A stretch of DNA of 34,128 nucleotides, from NCBI GenBank assembly GCA_013003555.1, contig JABDIV010000044.1, positions 1-34,128 on the forward strand. Direction: 5' to 3'. The translations under genes and the position numbers were made by a program. Below, piece after piece: positions 26,259-34,128 of this stretch; the first letter of the stretch is position 1, and every line of letters begins with the position of its first letter. The notes under the pieces are model-generated. The model searched no databases, was not told the origin of the DNA, and was given only the letters and a program-made list of their open reading frames with translations. The DNA comes from Flavobacteriaceae bacterium. Its GTDB lineage: Bacteria; Bacteroidota; Bacteroidia; Flavobacteriales; Flavobacteriaceae.

Positions 26259-27083
26259 TTATTTCTTTCTACGTTCTACAATGTACTTGTTGCTCGGTTT
26301 CGATTTAGATCTTGTCCTGTAACCCTTAGCAGGGATTCCGTTTCTTGATCGAGGATGTCCACCTGAGGCACGGCCTTCACCACCACCCATTGGGTGATCG
26401 ACCGGATTCATTACTACTGGTCTTGTTCTCGGACGACGACCCAACCATCGGCTTCTTCCCGCTTTACCGGAAACCAATAGCTGATGATCGGAATTAGAAA
26501 CCGCACCGATTGTCGCCATACATTTAGTAAGGATCAATCGTGTTTCACCAGAAGGTAATTTCACTGTTGCGAATTTTCCCTCACGTGCCATCAATTGTGC
26601 AAAAGCTCCGGCGCTTCGAGCCATAACGGCTCCTTGTCCAGGTCGCAGTTCGATACACGAAATGATGGTTCCTAACGGAATACTTCCCAATTCCATGGCG
26701 TTCCCAATTTCAGGAGCAACTTTTTCTCCCGAAACAATGGATTGTCCAACTTTAAGTCCGTTTTGAGCAATTACATACCGCTTTTCACCATCCTGATAAT
26801 TCACCAGGGCGATAAACGCTGATCGGTTTGGATCGTACTCAATCGACTTTACTTCTGCCGGAATACCAGTCTTGTTTCGTTTGAAATCAATGATCCGGTA
26901 ACGGCGCTTGTGACCACCACCTTTGTAGCGCATGGTCATTTTTCCACGACTGTTTCTACCACCTGAACGTTTTTTCGGAGCCAAAAGGCTTTTTTCCGGC
27001 TTATCAGTAGTAATGGCGTCATACCCATTTACTACTCTAAATCGCTGTCCCGGTGTGATTGGTTTTAACTTTCTTACTGACAT
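26259..27083 (-). CDS. rplB: 50S ribosomal protein uL2
   Basis: 274 residues. The start [20 protein letters not shown], the middle [17 protein letters not shown] and the signature [20 protein letters not shown], with the conserved His implicated in peptidyl-transferase function, are all present. It is one of the largest primary 23S rRNA binders and is needed for subunit association. It follows rplW by 10 bases. Confidence 0.98.
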   Translation of the reverse strand: MSVRKLKPITPGQRFRVVNGYDAITTDKPEKSLLAPKKRSGGRNSRGKMTMRYKGGGHKRRYRIIDFKRNKTGIPAEVKSIEYDPNRSAFIALVNYQDGEKRYVIAQNGLKVGQSIVSGEKVAPEIGNAMELGSIPLGTIISCIELRPGQGAVMARSAGAFAQLMAREGKFATVKLPSGETRLILTKCMATIGAVSNSDHQLLVSGKAGRSRWLGRRPRTRPVVMNPVDHPMGGGEGRASGGHPRSRNGIPAKGYRTRSKSKPSNKYIVERRKK

Positions 27084-27093
27084 AATCGTCTTC

Positions 27094-27384
27094 TTAGAGA
27101 TTAGCGTATAAATCTATCGTTTCACCTTCCGCCAGCTGTACAATTGCCTTTTTAGTGGCATTTGTTTTACCATGCTGAATACCTGTTTTTGTGTAACGGG
27201 TTCTTCTATCTGGACGGACATTCATTGTTCTTACTTTATCAACTGAAACACCATAAGTGTCCTCAACGGCCTTCTTGATATCAATCTTGTTGGCGTTGGT
27301 GCTCACAAAAAAGCTATAACAGTTTTTTAATTCACTGTCAAGTGTCGCCTTTTCTGTAATAATCGGTTTAATTAAGATACTCAT
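27094..27384 (-). CDS. rplW: 50S ribosomal protein uL23
   Basis: 96 residues. [40 protein letters not shown] and [18 protein letters not shown] are typical of L23, the docking site for trigger factor and SRP at the exit tunnel. It follows rplD by 7 bases. Confidence 0.97.
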   Translation of the reverse strand: MSILIKPIITEKATLDSELKNCYSFFVSTNANKIDIKKAVEDTYGVSVDKVRTMNVRPDRRTRYTKTGIQHGKTNATKKAIVQLAEGETIDLYANL

Positions 27385-27391
27385 GATCCTT

Positions 27392-28021
27392 CTATTTACT
27401 CAAATTCGATTCTATCCCGGCAATCGAGCTTTCGGTCAATATGATCTGGTTTGCATTCAGAATTTTATAAGTACTTAATTCTGAATTAGTTACAACTTCA
27501 GATCCCTGTAAATTGCGGGAGGACAAATATACATTATTATTCAGGCCATTCATGACAAACAGCGACTTTTTATTTTCCAGTCCCAGGGCTTTTAAAACCG
27601 CGGTAAAATCTTTGGTTTTAGGTGCTTCAAAATTGAAGTCTTCCAATACCATGATTGCCTTTTCATTGGCCTTAATTGAAAGAGCAGAACGACGCGCCAG
27701 GCGCTTCACGTTTTTGTTCAATTTGAATCCGTAGTTTCTTGGTCTTGGACCAAAAATACGTCCACCACCTCTGAAAATTCCAGACTTGATACTTCCGGCA
27801 CGAGCTGTACCAGTACCTTTCTGCTTCTTGATCTTTCTTGTACTACCGGTGATATCGGCCCGTTCTTTAGCTTTGTGCGTACCCTGACGTTGATTGGCCA
27901 GGTATTGCTTTACATCCAGGTAAACGGCATGCTCATTGGGTTCAATAGCAAACACGTCCTTTGAAAGATCTATCTTCCTACCCGTGTCTTTTCCTTTAAT
28001 ATCTATTACAGCTACCTTCAT
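27392..28021 (-). CDS. rplD: 50S ribosomal protein uL4
   Basis: 209 residues. The tunnel loop region contains KKQKGTGTARAGSIKSGIFR followed by GGGRIFGPRPRNYGFKLNKN. In E. coli L4 also represses its own operon by causing attenuation in the leader before rpsJ; here the candidate attenuator lies after rpsJ, just before rplC. The ATG overlaps the rplC stop by one base (TAATG), implying translational coupling. Confidence 0.98.
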   Translation of the reverse strand: MKVAVIDIKGKDTGRKIDLSKDVFAIEPNEHAVYLDVKQYLANQRQGTHKAKERADITGSTRKIKKQKGTGTARAGSIKSGIFRGGGRIFGPRPRNYGFKLNKNVKRLARRSALSIKANEKAIMVLEDFNFEAPKTKDFTAVLKALGLENKKSLFVMNGLNNNVYLSSRNLQGSEVVTNSELSTYKILNANQIILTESSIAGIESNLSK

Positions 28022-28638
28022 TACTTCCGAATAATTATATAGGCATTCTTATGACCCGGAACCGCTCCCTTAACAACGAGCAGATCTTTTTCAGGCACAA
28101 CTTTAAGAACCCTTAAATTTTGAACTGTTACTGTTTCGCCACCCATTCGGCCTCCCATTCGCATACCTTTAAATACGCGTGCAGGATAAGATGCCGCACC
28201 GATGGAACCAGGTGCTCGCAATCGGTTATGCTGACCGTGAGTCGCCTGACCCACACCGGCAAAACCGTGTCGTTTTACAACACCCTGAAATCCTTTACCT
28301 TTCGACGTTCCTGAAACGTCTACAAATTCACCTTCTACAAAATGCTCAACGGTGATCTTATCACCGAGTTTGTACTCCTCCTCAAAACCTTGAAATTCGA
28401 CGACCTTAGATTTAACAGAAGTACCGGCTTTTTTGGCATGACCAACTTCAGCCTTAGTAGCACTTTTATCTGTCTTGTCATCGAAACCTAACTGAACGGC
28501 TTCATAGCCATCAGTTTCTTCGGTTCTGACTTGGGTTACAACACAAGGACCGGCCTTTATGACAGTACAGGGAATATTTTTCCCATTCTCGTCAAAAATG
28601 CTGGTCATTCCGATTTTTTTTCCAATTAACCCAGACAT
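28021..28638 (-). CDS. rplC: 50S ribosomal protein uL3
   Basis: 205 residues. [20 protein letters not shown], then [20 protein letters not shown] and the long loop [20 protein letters not shown] are typical. L3 reaches the peptidyl-transferase centre and starts large-subunit assembly. It is the first gene after the 131-base rpsJ-rplC gap. Only about 25 bases separate the terminator-like hairpin from its ATG, so no independent promoter fits in between; expression must depend on read-through or on a promoter farther upstream. Confidence 0.98.
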   Translation of the reverse strand: MSGLIGKKIGMTSIFDENGKNIPCTVIKAGPCVVTQVRTEETDGYEAVQLGFDDKTDKSATKAEVGHAKKAGTSVKSKVVEFQGFEEEYKLGDKITVEHFVEGEFVDVSGTSKGKGFQGVVKRHGFAGVGQATHGQHNRLRAPGSIGAASYPARVFKGMRMGGRMGGETVTVQNLRVLKVVPEKDLLVVKGAVPGHKNAYIIIRK

Positions 28639-28663
28639 ATTTATATATTTAATTTTATTCTTT

Positions 28664-28701
28664 AAAAAAATTCAGGGTTAAATACGATTCAACCCTGAAT
28701 T
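28664..28701 (-). terminator. Terminator-like hairpin (attenuator candidate) between rpsJ and rplC
   Basis: On the minus strand AATTCAGGGTT (28701-28691) pairs perfectly over 11 bp with AACCCTGAATT (28679-28669), loop of 11 bases, followed by a T run (complement of A at 28664-28670). This is a classic intrinsic terminator placed inside the ribosomal gene run, 26 bases before rplC. Upstream segments can form competing pairs (see findings). It could either end the rpsL-rpsJ transcript or regulate entry into rplC and the rest. Confidence 0.85.
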
Positions 28702-28769
28702 GTATTTTAACCGTTTTTCCTTCGCCCGCAGCTCAGGACATGTTTATCGGGTTCCCCCTGATATCATGA

Positions 28770-29075
28770 TCACACTTTGATCTCTACCTCAACACCGCTC
28801 GGCAGTTCTAATTTCATCAACGCATCAATCGTTTTTGAAGATGAACTGTAAATATCCAGAAGTCGTTTGTAAGAGCTTAATTGGAACTGCTCTCTCGACT
28901 TCTTGTTCACGTGTGGCGAACGCAAGACTGTAAAAATCTTTTTGTGTGTTGGTAAAGGAATTGGTCCGGTAACAACAGCACCTGTACTTTTTACAGTTTT
29001 AACGATCTTATCGGCTGATTTATCAACCAGGTTGTGATCGTATGACTTTAATTTTATTCTGATCTTCTGACTCAT
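28770..29075 (-). CDS. rpsJ: 30S ribosomal protein uS10
   Basis: 101 residues: [40 protein letters not shown] and [21 protein letters not shown]10 sits in the head of the small subunit and is also the NusG/NusB partner in transcription antitermination. It follows fusA by 14 bases with no tuf gene between. The terminator-like hairpin 70 bases after its stop separates it from rplC. Confidence 0.98.
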   Translation of the reverse strand: MSQKIRIKLKSYDHNLVDKSADKIVKTVKSTGAVVTGPIPLPTHKKIFTVLRSPHVNKKSREQFQLSSYKRLLDIYSSSSKTIDALMKLELPSGVEVEIKV

Positions 29076-29089
29076 CTTAATCTTGTTCT

Positions 29090-31219
29090 TTAAACTTCAA
29101 CTGCACCAGTTGCAATCTTGATCACTTCTTCGGCGATATTTGTTGGACATTCAGCATAGTGCGAGAATTCCATGGTTGATGTCGCACGTCCAGACGATAG
29201 TGTACGCAACGCAGTTACATAACCAAACATTTCCGATAGTGGAACATTAGCTTTCACTACCTTAGATCCGGCTCTGTCGCTCATATCATTAACCTGACCT
29301 CTTCGTCTGTTCAAGTCACCAACAATATCACCCATATTTTCTTCTGGTGTAAGTACCTCAAGCTTCATGATTGGCTCCATAATCACCGCCTTAGCTGCTT
29401 TAGCTGCTGAACGATAACCCATTTTGGCTGCCAATTCGAACGATAATTGATCGGAATCAACATCGTGGTACGATCCGTCTGTAAGAGTCACTTTCATCGC
29501 ATCCATTTCATAACCAGCCAATGGCCCGTTTTTCATAGCTTCTCTAAATCCTTTCTCGACCGATGGGATGAATTCTCTTGGAATATTTCCACCCTTGATC
29601 TCTGAAACAAAATCAAGACCTTGCTTTCCTTCTTCAGCAGGTTCCATCGCAAATACGATGTCGGCAAATTTACCACGACCACCGGATTGTTTTTTATAAA
29701 CTTCACGGTGCTGAGAACGAGCAGTGATCGCTTCTTTGTACTCAACCTGCGGCTGACCCTGATTCACTTCTACTTTAAATTCACGACGCAAACGGTCAAC
29801 GATAATATCAAGGTGCAATTCACCCATTCCTGATATGATTGTCTGACCAGATGCCTCATCTGTTCTCACTGTAAACGTTGGATCTTCCTCGGCAAGCTTT
29901 GCCAATGACATTCCAAGTTTATCAATATCTGCTTTAGTCTTTGGCTCAACTGCGATACCGATAACGGGATCAGGGAAGTCCATTGACTCAAGTACAATCG
30001 GGTGCTTCTCATCAGAGAGGGTATCACCCGTTTTAATATCTTTAAATCCAACAGCAGCTCCAATATCTCCTGCGCTGATACTCTCAATTGCATTTTGCTT
30101 GTTCGAGTGCATCTGATAGATTCGCGAGATACGTTCCTTTTTACCTGAACGATTGTTCAGCACATAGGAACCGGCTTTGAGATTTCCGGAATAAGCACGG
30201 AAGAAGGCTAAACGACCAACAAAAGGATCAGTTGCGATCTTAAATGCCAAAGCAGCAAAAGGCTCATTAATATCCGGTTTTCTTGAAATCGCCTTTTCAG
30301 TGTCGGGATCTGTTCCTATAATAGCGTCTTTATCAACCGGTGAAGGTAAATAACGACACACGGCATCAAGAAGAAACTGAACACCTTTATTTTTGAAAGC
30401 TGAACCACAGATCATAGGAATAATAGACATGTCCATTACAGCCGCTCTAAGAGCCGCATGAATTTCATCTTCTGTGATAGAATCTTCATCTTCCATGAAC
30501 TTTTCGAGAAGATCTTCATCATAGCCTGCAACCTCTTCGATCAGATTCGCACGAAGTTCGGCAGCTTCACCTTTAAGCTCTTCCGGAATATCGACGATAT
30601 CAAAAGTGGCTCCCATGGTTTCATCATGCCAGATGATGGCACGGTTCTTAACCAGGTCGACAATTCCTCTGAAATCAGCTTCGTCACCAATCGGAATTAC
30701 GATCGGTACGGCATTCGATCCTAGCATATCTTTTACCTGCTGACATACTCCAAGGAAGTTTGATCCTTGTCGGTCCATTTTATTCACAAAGCCCATACGA
30801 GGTACTTTGTAGTTATCGGCTAGTCTCCAGTTGGTTTCCGATTGCGGTTCAACACCGTCAACTGCACTGAATAAGAATACAAGACCATCCAGAACACGTA
30901 ATGATCGATTCACCTCTACGGTAAAATCGACGTGACCGGGAGTATCGATTATATTAAAGTGGTAGCCTTTAGCATCAGCCGTGGGTTTACCATTTTCAGT
31001 CGGGAAATTCCAGGTACAGGTTGTAGCAGCAGATGTAATGGTAATACCACGCTCTTGCTCCTGCTCCATCCAGTCCATCGTTGCAGCACCATCATGAACT
31101 TCACCGATTTTATGGGAAACACCCGTATAATAAAGAATACGTTCGGTAGTCGTTGTTTTTCCTGCATCGATATGTGCAGCAATACCTATATTCCGTGTAT
31201 ATTTTAAATCTCTTGCCAT
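29090..31219 (-). CDS. fusA: Translation elongation factor G
   Basis: 709 residues from the ATG at 31219 ([20 protein letters not shown]); a TTG two codons upstream is less likely. GTPase motifs are G1 AHIDAGKT (15-22), the switch region RGIT (57-60), G3 DTPGH (92-96) and G4 NKMD (146-149). Domains II to V follow, including [20 protein letters not shown] of domain III and the C-terminal [15 protein letters not shown]. It drives translocation on the ribosome. It lies between rpsG and rpsJ (6 and 14 base gaps); the usual tuf neighbour is absent. Confidence 0.98.
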   Translation of the reverse strand: MARDLKYTRNIGIAAHIDAGKTTTTERILYYTGVSHKIGEVHDGAATMDWMEQEQERGITITSAATTCTWNFPTENGKPTADAKGYHFNIIDTPGHVDFTVEVNRSLRVLDGLVFLFSAVDGVEPQSETNWRLADNYKVPRMGFVNKMDRQGSNFLGVCQQVKDMLGSNAVPIVIPIGDEADFRGIVDLVKNRAIIWHDETMGATFDIVDIPEELKGEAAELRANLIEEVAGYDEDLLEKFMEDEDSITEDEIHAALRAAVMDMSIIPMICGSAFKNKGVQFLLDAVCRYLPSPVDKDAIIGTDPDTEKAISRKPDINEPFAALAFKIATDPFVGRLAFFRAYSGNLKAGSYVLNNRSGKKERISRIYQMHSNKQNAIESISAGDIGAAVGFKDIKTGDTLSDEKHPIVLESMDFPDPVIGIAVEPKTKADIDKLGMSLAKLAEEDPTFTVRTDEASGQTIISGMGELHLDIIVDRLRREFKVEVNQGQPQVEYKEAITARSQHREVYKKQSGGRGKFADIVFAMEPAEEGKQGLDFVSEIKGGNIPREFIPSVEKGFREAMKNGPLAGYEMDAMKVTLTDGSYHDVDSDQLSFELAAKMGYRSAAKAAKAVIMEPIMKLEVLTPEENMGDIVGDLNRRRGQVNDMSDRAGSKVVKANVPLSEMFGYVTALRTLSSGRATSTMEFSHYAECPTNIAEEVIKIATGAVEV

Positions 31220-31225
31220 TGTCAA

Positions 31226-31702
31226 TTAAAATCTAAAATGTGAGAATGCTTTATTGGCCTCTGCCATTTTGTGTGTATCAACACGTTTCTTAACGGCTGC
31301 CCCTTCTTCTTTGGCTGCAGCTAATACTTCTGCGGCCAATTTTTGGGCCATAGATTTTTCATTTCGCTTCCTTGAAAAACTGATCAACCACTTCATCGCA
31401 GTTGATATTTTACGATCCGGGCGAATCTGCATTGGAATTTGAAAGGTCGCACCCCCTACCCGGCGGCTTCTAACCTCCACGTGGGGCATGACATTCGACA
31501 ACGCGTCTTTCCAGATTTCAAGTGAAGTCTTTTCTTCATCGGTTTTCTTTTCCTCAACGATATCCATCGCATCATAAAAGATTTTGAATGCCACAGACTT
31601 TTTACCATCCCACATCATCATGTTCACGAACCGGGTAACCAGTTGATCATTGAAGCGCGGATCGGGTAAAAGAGGTCTTTTCTTTGCCTGTCTTTTTCTC
31701 AT
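31226..31702 (-). CDS. rpsG: 30S ribosomal protein uS7
   Basis: 158 residues: [20 protein letters not shown], the beta-hairpin region [20 protein letters not shown] and the end [17 protein letters not shown]7 binds the 3' domain of 16S rRNA and starts head assembly; in E. coli it also represses the str operon. It follows rpsL by 20 bases. Confidence 0.98.
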   Translation of the reverse strand: MRKRQAKKRPLLPDPRFNDQLVTRFVNMMMWDGKKSVAFKIFYDAMDIVEEKKTDEEKTSLEIWKDALSNVMPHVEVRSRRVGGATFQIPMQIRPDRKISTAMKWLISFSRKRNEKSMAQKLAAEVLAAAKEEGAAVKKRVDTHKMAEANKAFSHFRF

Positions 31703-31722
31703 GTCTTCTTTAAAAGTTTAAA

Positions 31723-32097
31723 TTACTTCTTAGGGCGTTTTGCACCGTACTTCGATCGACGTTGTGAGCGGCCTTCAACACCAGCGGTGTCTAAAGCGCC
31801 ACGAACAATGTGATAACGAACACCAGGCAAATCCTTCACCCTTCCACCTCTAACCAATACTATCGAGTGCTCTTGCAGATTGTGACCTTCACCAGGGATG
31901 TACGCATTAACCTCATTACCATTGGTTAACCTAACCCGGGCTACTTTACGCATCGCGGAATTCGGTTTTTTTGGTGTTGTGGTATATACACGCGTACACA
32001 CGCCTCGTCGCTGAGGGCACGAATCTAGAGCAGCCGATTTACTCTTCTTGGTTATTTTGGCTCTTCCTTTTCGTACTAATTGTGAAATTGTTGGCAT
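31723..32097 (-). CDS. rpsL: 30S ribosomal protein uS12
   Basis: 124 residues. The loop [20 protein letters not shown] carries lysine at position 43, the residue changed in streptomycin-resistant mutants elsewhere, so this is the wild-type sensitive form; [13 protein letters not shown] keeps the second such lysine. S12 acts at the decoding centre. It is the first gene of the superoperon and has the best promoter in the window just upstream. Confidence 0.98.
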   Translation of the reverse strand: MPTISQLVRKGRAKITKKSKSAALDSCPQRRGVCTRVYTTTPKKPNSAMRKVARVRLTNGNEVNAYIPGEGHNLQEHSIVLVRGGRVKDLPGVRYHIVRGALDTAGVEGRSQRRSKYGAKRPKK

Positions 32098-32117
32098 ATA
32101 ATTTCAATAAATAAATT

Positions 32118-32139
32118 AAAAAACCCTCTCTTTTGAGGG
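32118..32139 (-). terminator. Short hairpin with T run in the rpsL leader
   Basis: Minus-strand CCCTC (32139-32135) pairs with GAGGG (32128-32124) around a 6-base loop, followed directly by six T (complement of A at 32118-32123). It resembles a small intrinsic terminator but no minus-strand gene lies upstream, and the predicted transcription start falls at its 5' edge. A role as an early pause, attenuator or 5' stabiliser is open. Confidence 0.4.
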
Positions 32140-32142
32140 CTG

Positions 32143-32173
32143 CAAAGGTAGAAATTAAAATGAATAATTCAAA
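32143..32173 (-). promoter_or_regulatory. Promoter of the rpsL-rpsG-fusA-rpsJ operon
   Basis: Minus-strand TTTG (32173-32170), then exactly 19 bases, then TACCTTTG (32150-32143): a full match to the Bacteroidota consensus TTTG-N19-TAnnTTTG. Transcription should begin near 32137, leaving a leader of about 40 bases before rpsL. Confidence 0.8.
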
Positions 32174-32270
32174 TTGCTAAGGATTAAAATTGAATTGAAA
32201 ATAAAATTTAATTTTCAGGAGGTATGAATTCAGATATTTTTACGTTAGTTTAAATCGCAAACCTATCGTT

Positions 32271-33959
32271 TTGAATATTCGCCCAACCATCTTAATGTTG
32301 ACTTTGATCTTTGGAATATGCATGATTTCTGAAGGCCAGAGCCTATACCTTCGCATTGATGGTGAAAACGATGCGAATACAACCTTTATCGATTCTTTGG
32401 GATATCAAAAACGTCATGCAGACTTTCAATCCCTAAGCAATGCCATAGATAGCACCTTTATAAGAATTCAACGTTTGGGGTATATCGATTGTGAGCTTAT
32501 TGAAACAGCCAAAATAAACGATTCTACCTTTCACTCGAAATTAAATTTAAATCGTCGATTTGACACCATATATATATATTATCCAAAAAACGTACTATCG
32601 GCTTCTGATTTGGCGTTAATATCCGACTCGGTCGAATCTGATTTTTTTGTTTTACCAATCCTTAGATTAGAAGCGGCTTTAACCACTTTGAATTCAATCC
32701 TGGCTAACCGCGGTAAACCATTTCTCAGTTTACGGTTATCAGACTTGAAAAAAGAATCCGGGTTGCTAATAGCCAGACTGGAAATCAATCAAACCGAAAA
32801 AAGAACTATTGATAAAATAATCATAAAGGGATACGAACGATTTCCCAAGTCCTTTATCAGGCATTATCTCAAAATCAAATCGGGAACCGAATTTAACCTG
32901 GGGGCCATCCGAAAAAAATCGGAGCAATTGAACAACCTGCCATTTGCCAACCAGATACGTGAACCGGAGATGCTATTCACCGCCGATTCAACTACACTTT
33001 ATTTCTATATAGAAAAAACCAGAAGCAATAGCTTTGATGGCTTTCTGGGCTTTGGCACCAATGACGAAACAAACAAACTGGAATTTGACGGTTACCTCAA
33101 CCTGAATTTAGTGAACAGTTTAAACTTCGGTGAATCGCTGCAACTCAATTACAAAAGTGACGAGAACGATCAGCAAACTTTAAACGTCTCTGCCCGATTG
33201 CCATATTTGTTCCGCACACCTCTGGGTACTGAGGTGCGATTGAATATATTTAAAAAGGATTCGTCCTTTACAACCGTTTCCCAATCGTTTGACCTTTTCT
33301 ATCAATTGAATCCCAATCAAAAGTTATTCGTAGGTATTGAAGCGCTTCAGTCTAATAATCTCCTGGAAAACACGACTGCAAATATTCAGGACCTTAAATC
33401 TAATTTTGTCAATCTTAAATATGAATGGCTTAAGGCTCAAGGCAACTCTCCTCTTTTCCCTTATTCATTTCGCCTAAATGCCGGACTGGGTATTGGCCGT
33501 CGCACCATTAACACCGAAAAGGTTGAACAGCAACGCTTCAATCTCGATGTATTTCGAATTTTTAATTTAAATACAAAGAACAGCATATACCTGAGGTTGC
33601 AATCGGCTGGCATTTTGTCGGATGATTTATATGATAATGAATTGCTTCGATTGGGCGGTATAAATTCAATTCGTGGCTTTGAGGAAAATGTTCTGATCGC
33701 TTCCCTTCATGCCGTACTCAATACCGAATACCGCTATCAACTCAACCAGACTATCTATATTCATTCGATATTTGATGCCGGATATCTCGAGAACGACCTG
33801 ACCCAATCGCGTGAAAAATTATTCGGTTTTGGATTTGGTTTTGGTTTGATTACTCGTGCGGGCTTGTTAAAATTCAATTATGCTAATGGGAAAATTGAAG
33901 GGCAAAATTTCAAACTTGCTAATTCTAAAATTCACATTAGTTTAAATGCGGTATTTTAA
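32271..33959 (+). CDS. Compact Omp85-family (BamA/TamA-like) outer-membrane protein
   Basis: 562 residues. The best start is TTG at 32271 (MNIRPTILMLTLIFGICMIS), because it supplies the positive charge of a signal peptide; the ATG at 32295 would remove it, and no ATG is in frame upstream for at least 60 bases. Residues 24-175 form an unusual N-terminal region; about 176-248 look like one POTRA domain (RTIDKIIIKGYERFPKSFIR, then LYFYIEKT). From about 255 a beta-barrel follows with alternating hydrophobic strands, the Omp85 motif SIRGFEEN (467-474) and a terminal strand ending in Phe (KIHISLNAVF). The family inserts or secretes outer-membrane proteins; which client this one handles is unknown. 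It is divergent from the ribosomal operon. Confidence 0.85.
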   Translation: MNIRPTILMLTLIFGICMISEGQSLYLRIDGENDANTTFIDSLGYQKRHADFQSLSNAIDSTFIRIQRLGYIDCELIETAKINDSTFHSKLNLNRRFDTIYIYYPKNVLSASDLALISDSVESDFFVLPILRLEAALTTLNSILANRGKPFLSLRLSDLKKESGLLIARLEINQTEKRTIDKIIIKGYERFPKSFIRHYLKIKSGTEFNLGAIRKKSEQLNNLPFANQIREPEMLFTADSTTLYFYIEKTRSNSFDGFLGFGTNDETNKLEFDGYLNLNLVNSLNFGESLQLNYKSDENDQQTLNVSARLPYLFRTPLGTEVRLNIFKKDSSFTTVSQSFDLFYQLNPNQKLFVGIEALQSNNLLENTTANIQDLKSNFVNLKYEWLKAQGNSPLFPYSFRLNAGLGIGRRTINTEKVEQQRFNLDVFRIFNLNTKNSIYLRLQSAGILSDDLYDNELLRLGGINSIRGFEENVLIASLHAVLNTEYRYQLNQTIYIHSIFDAGYLENDLTQSREKLFGFGFGFGLITRAGLLKFNYANGKIEGQNFKLANSKIHISLNAVF

Positions 33960-34079
33960 CAAGACGCCATGAATACTGGAAGAACGGCCAAAAAAAAATT
34001 GAAATTTTAACCAATAAATATTGTTTTATTAACTTTTTATTATGATTTTTGGCATAGACTAATTCAAATAAATTATAAA

Positions 34080-34128
34080 ATGAAAACAAAGTTTAGTGGA
34101 ATTTTAACGCTATTACTGGCGTTTGTTG
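34080..34128 (+). CDS. Start of a secreted protein, probably SusC/RagA-type TonB-dependent receptor (3' partial)
   Basis: Only the first 16 codons are inside the window: MKTKFSGILTLLLAFV, the start of a signal peptide. From memory this string closely resembles the N-termini of many flavobacterial SusC/RagA outer-membrane receptors, where it is followed by a carboxypeptidase-like repeat and a plug. That assignment rests on the signal peptide alone. The upstream 120 bases are AT-rich, with no clear -7/-33 pair and no terminator visible after the Omp85-like gene. Confidence 0.5.
   Translation, partial: MKTKFSGILTLLLAFV

Noticed and set aside
32217-32252. AGGAGG directly before an ATG at 32224 opening a 9-codon frame, as a leader peptide upstream of the Omp85-like gene
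   Set aside because: Only one base separates AGGAGG from the ATG, too close for Shine-Dalgarno function, and Bacteroidota hardly use such sites. Chance is the better explanation.
1-34128. tRNA, rRNA, CRISPR arrays, insertion sequences, phage or defence genes
   Set aside because: I looked on both strands and found no cloverleaf, no spaced direct repeats and no transposase or integrase motifs. The dense gene set leaves little room for them.

Overview
The window reads as a chromosomal segment of a member of the Bacteroidota, most likely a flavobacterium (Flavobacteriia). Four things point there: two adjacent secreted proteins with type IX secretion (T9SS, Por) C-terminal sorting domains; start codons without Shine-Dalgarno sequences, preceded by A/T-rich DNA; promoters of the TTTG-N19-TAnnTTTG type (the clearest lies upstream of rpsL); and a ribosomal superoperon with no tuf gene after fusA and no map or adk between secY and infA. 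The right edge carries what looks like the signal peptide of a SusC/RagA-type TonB-dependent receptor.

Layout. 1-2815 (+): a large T9SS substrate, cut at its 5' end by the window edge, followed by a small secreted paralogue of its C-terminal module. 2816-3183: an AT-rich non-coding leader. 3184-5238 (+): a TPR sensor histidine kinase with no response regulator nearby. 5244-8480 (-): a three-gene set of an arginine-deiminase-like hydrolase, a secreted M20 metallopeptidase and a CtlX-type citrulline hydrolase. 8561-12570 (-): citrate synthase, enolase and carA, three separate central-metabolism genes. 12664-14984 (-): three tandem paralogous secreted proteins of a family I do not recognise, lying between carA and rplQ.

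15093-32097 (-): one long run of translation genes, in transcription order rpsL-rpsG-fusA-rpsJ, rplC-rplD-rplW-rplB-rpsS-rplV-rpsC-rplP-rpmC-rpsQ-rplN-rplX-rplE-rpsN-rpsH-rplF-rplR-rpsE-rpmD-rplO-secY-infA-rpmJ-rpsM-rpsK-rpsD-rpoA-rplQ. Almost all spacers are 2-32 bases. The three exceptions all hold inverted repeats: rpsJ/rplC (a terminator with an attenuator-like set of alternative pairings), rpsN/rpsH and rpsK/rpsD. The run ends in a clear intrinsic terminator after rplQ.

32271-33959 (+): a compact Omp85 (BamA/TamA-like) outer-membrane protein, then the first 16 codons of the putative SusC-like receptor at the window edge.

The most interesting signals are the rpsJ-rplC attenuator candidate, the three-copy unknown secreted family, the pairing of two different guanidino-group hydrolases with an exported peptidase, and the modular tandem T9SS substrates. 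I saw no tRNA, rRNA, CRISPR array, insertion sequence or phage gene.
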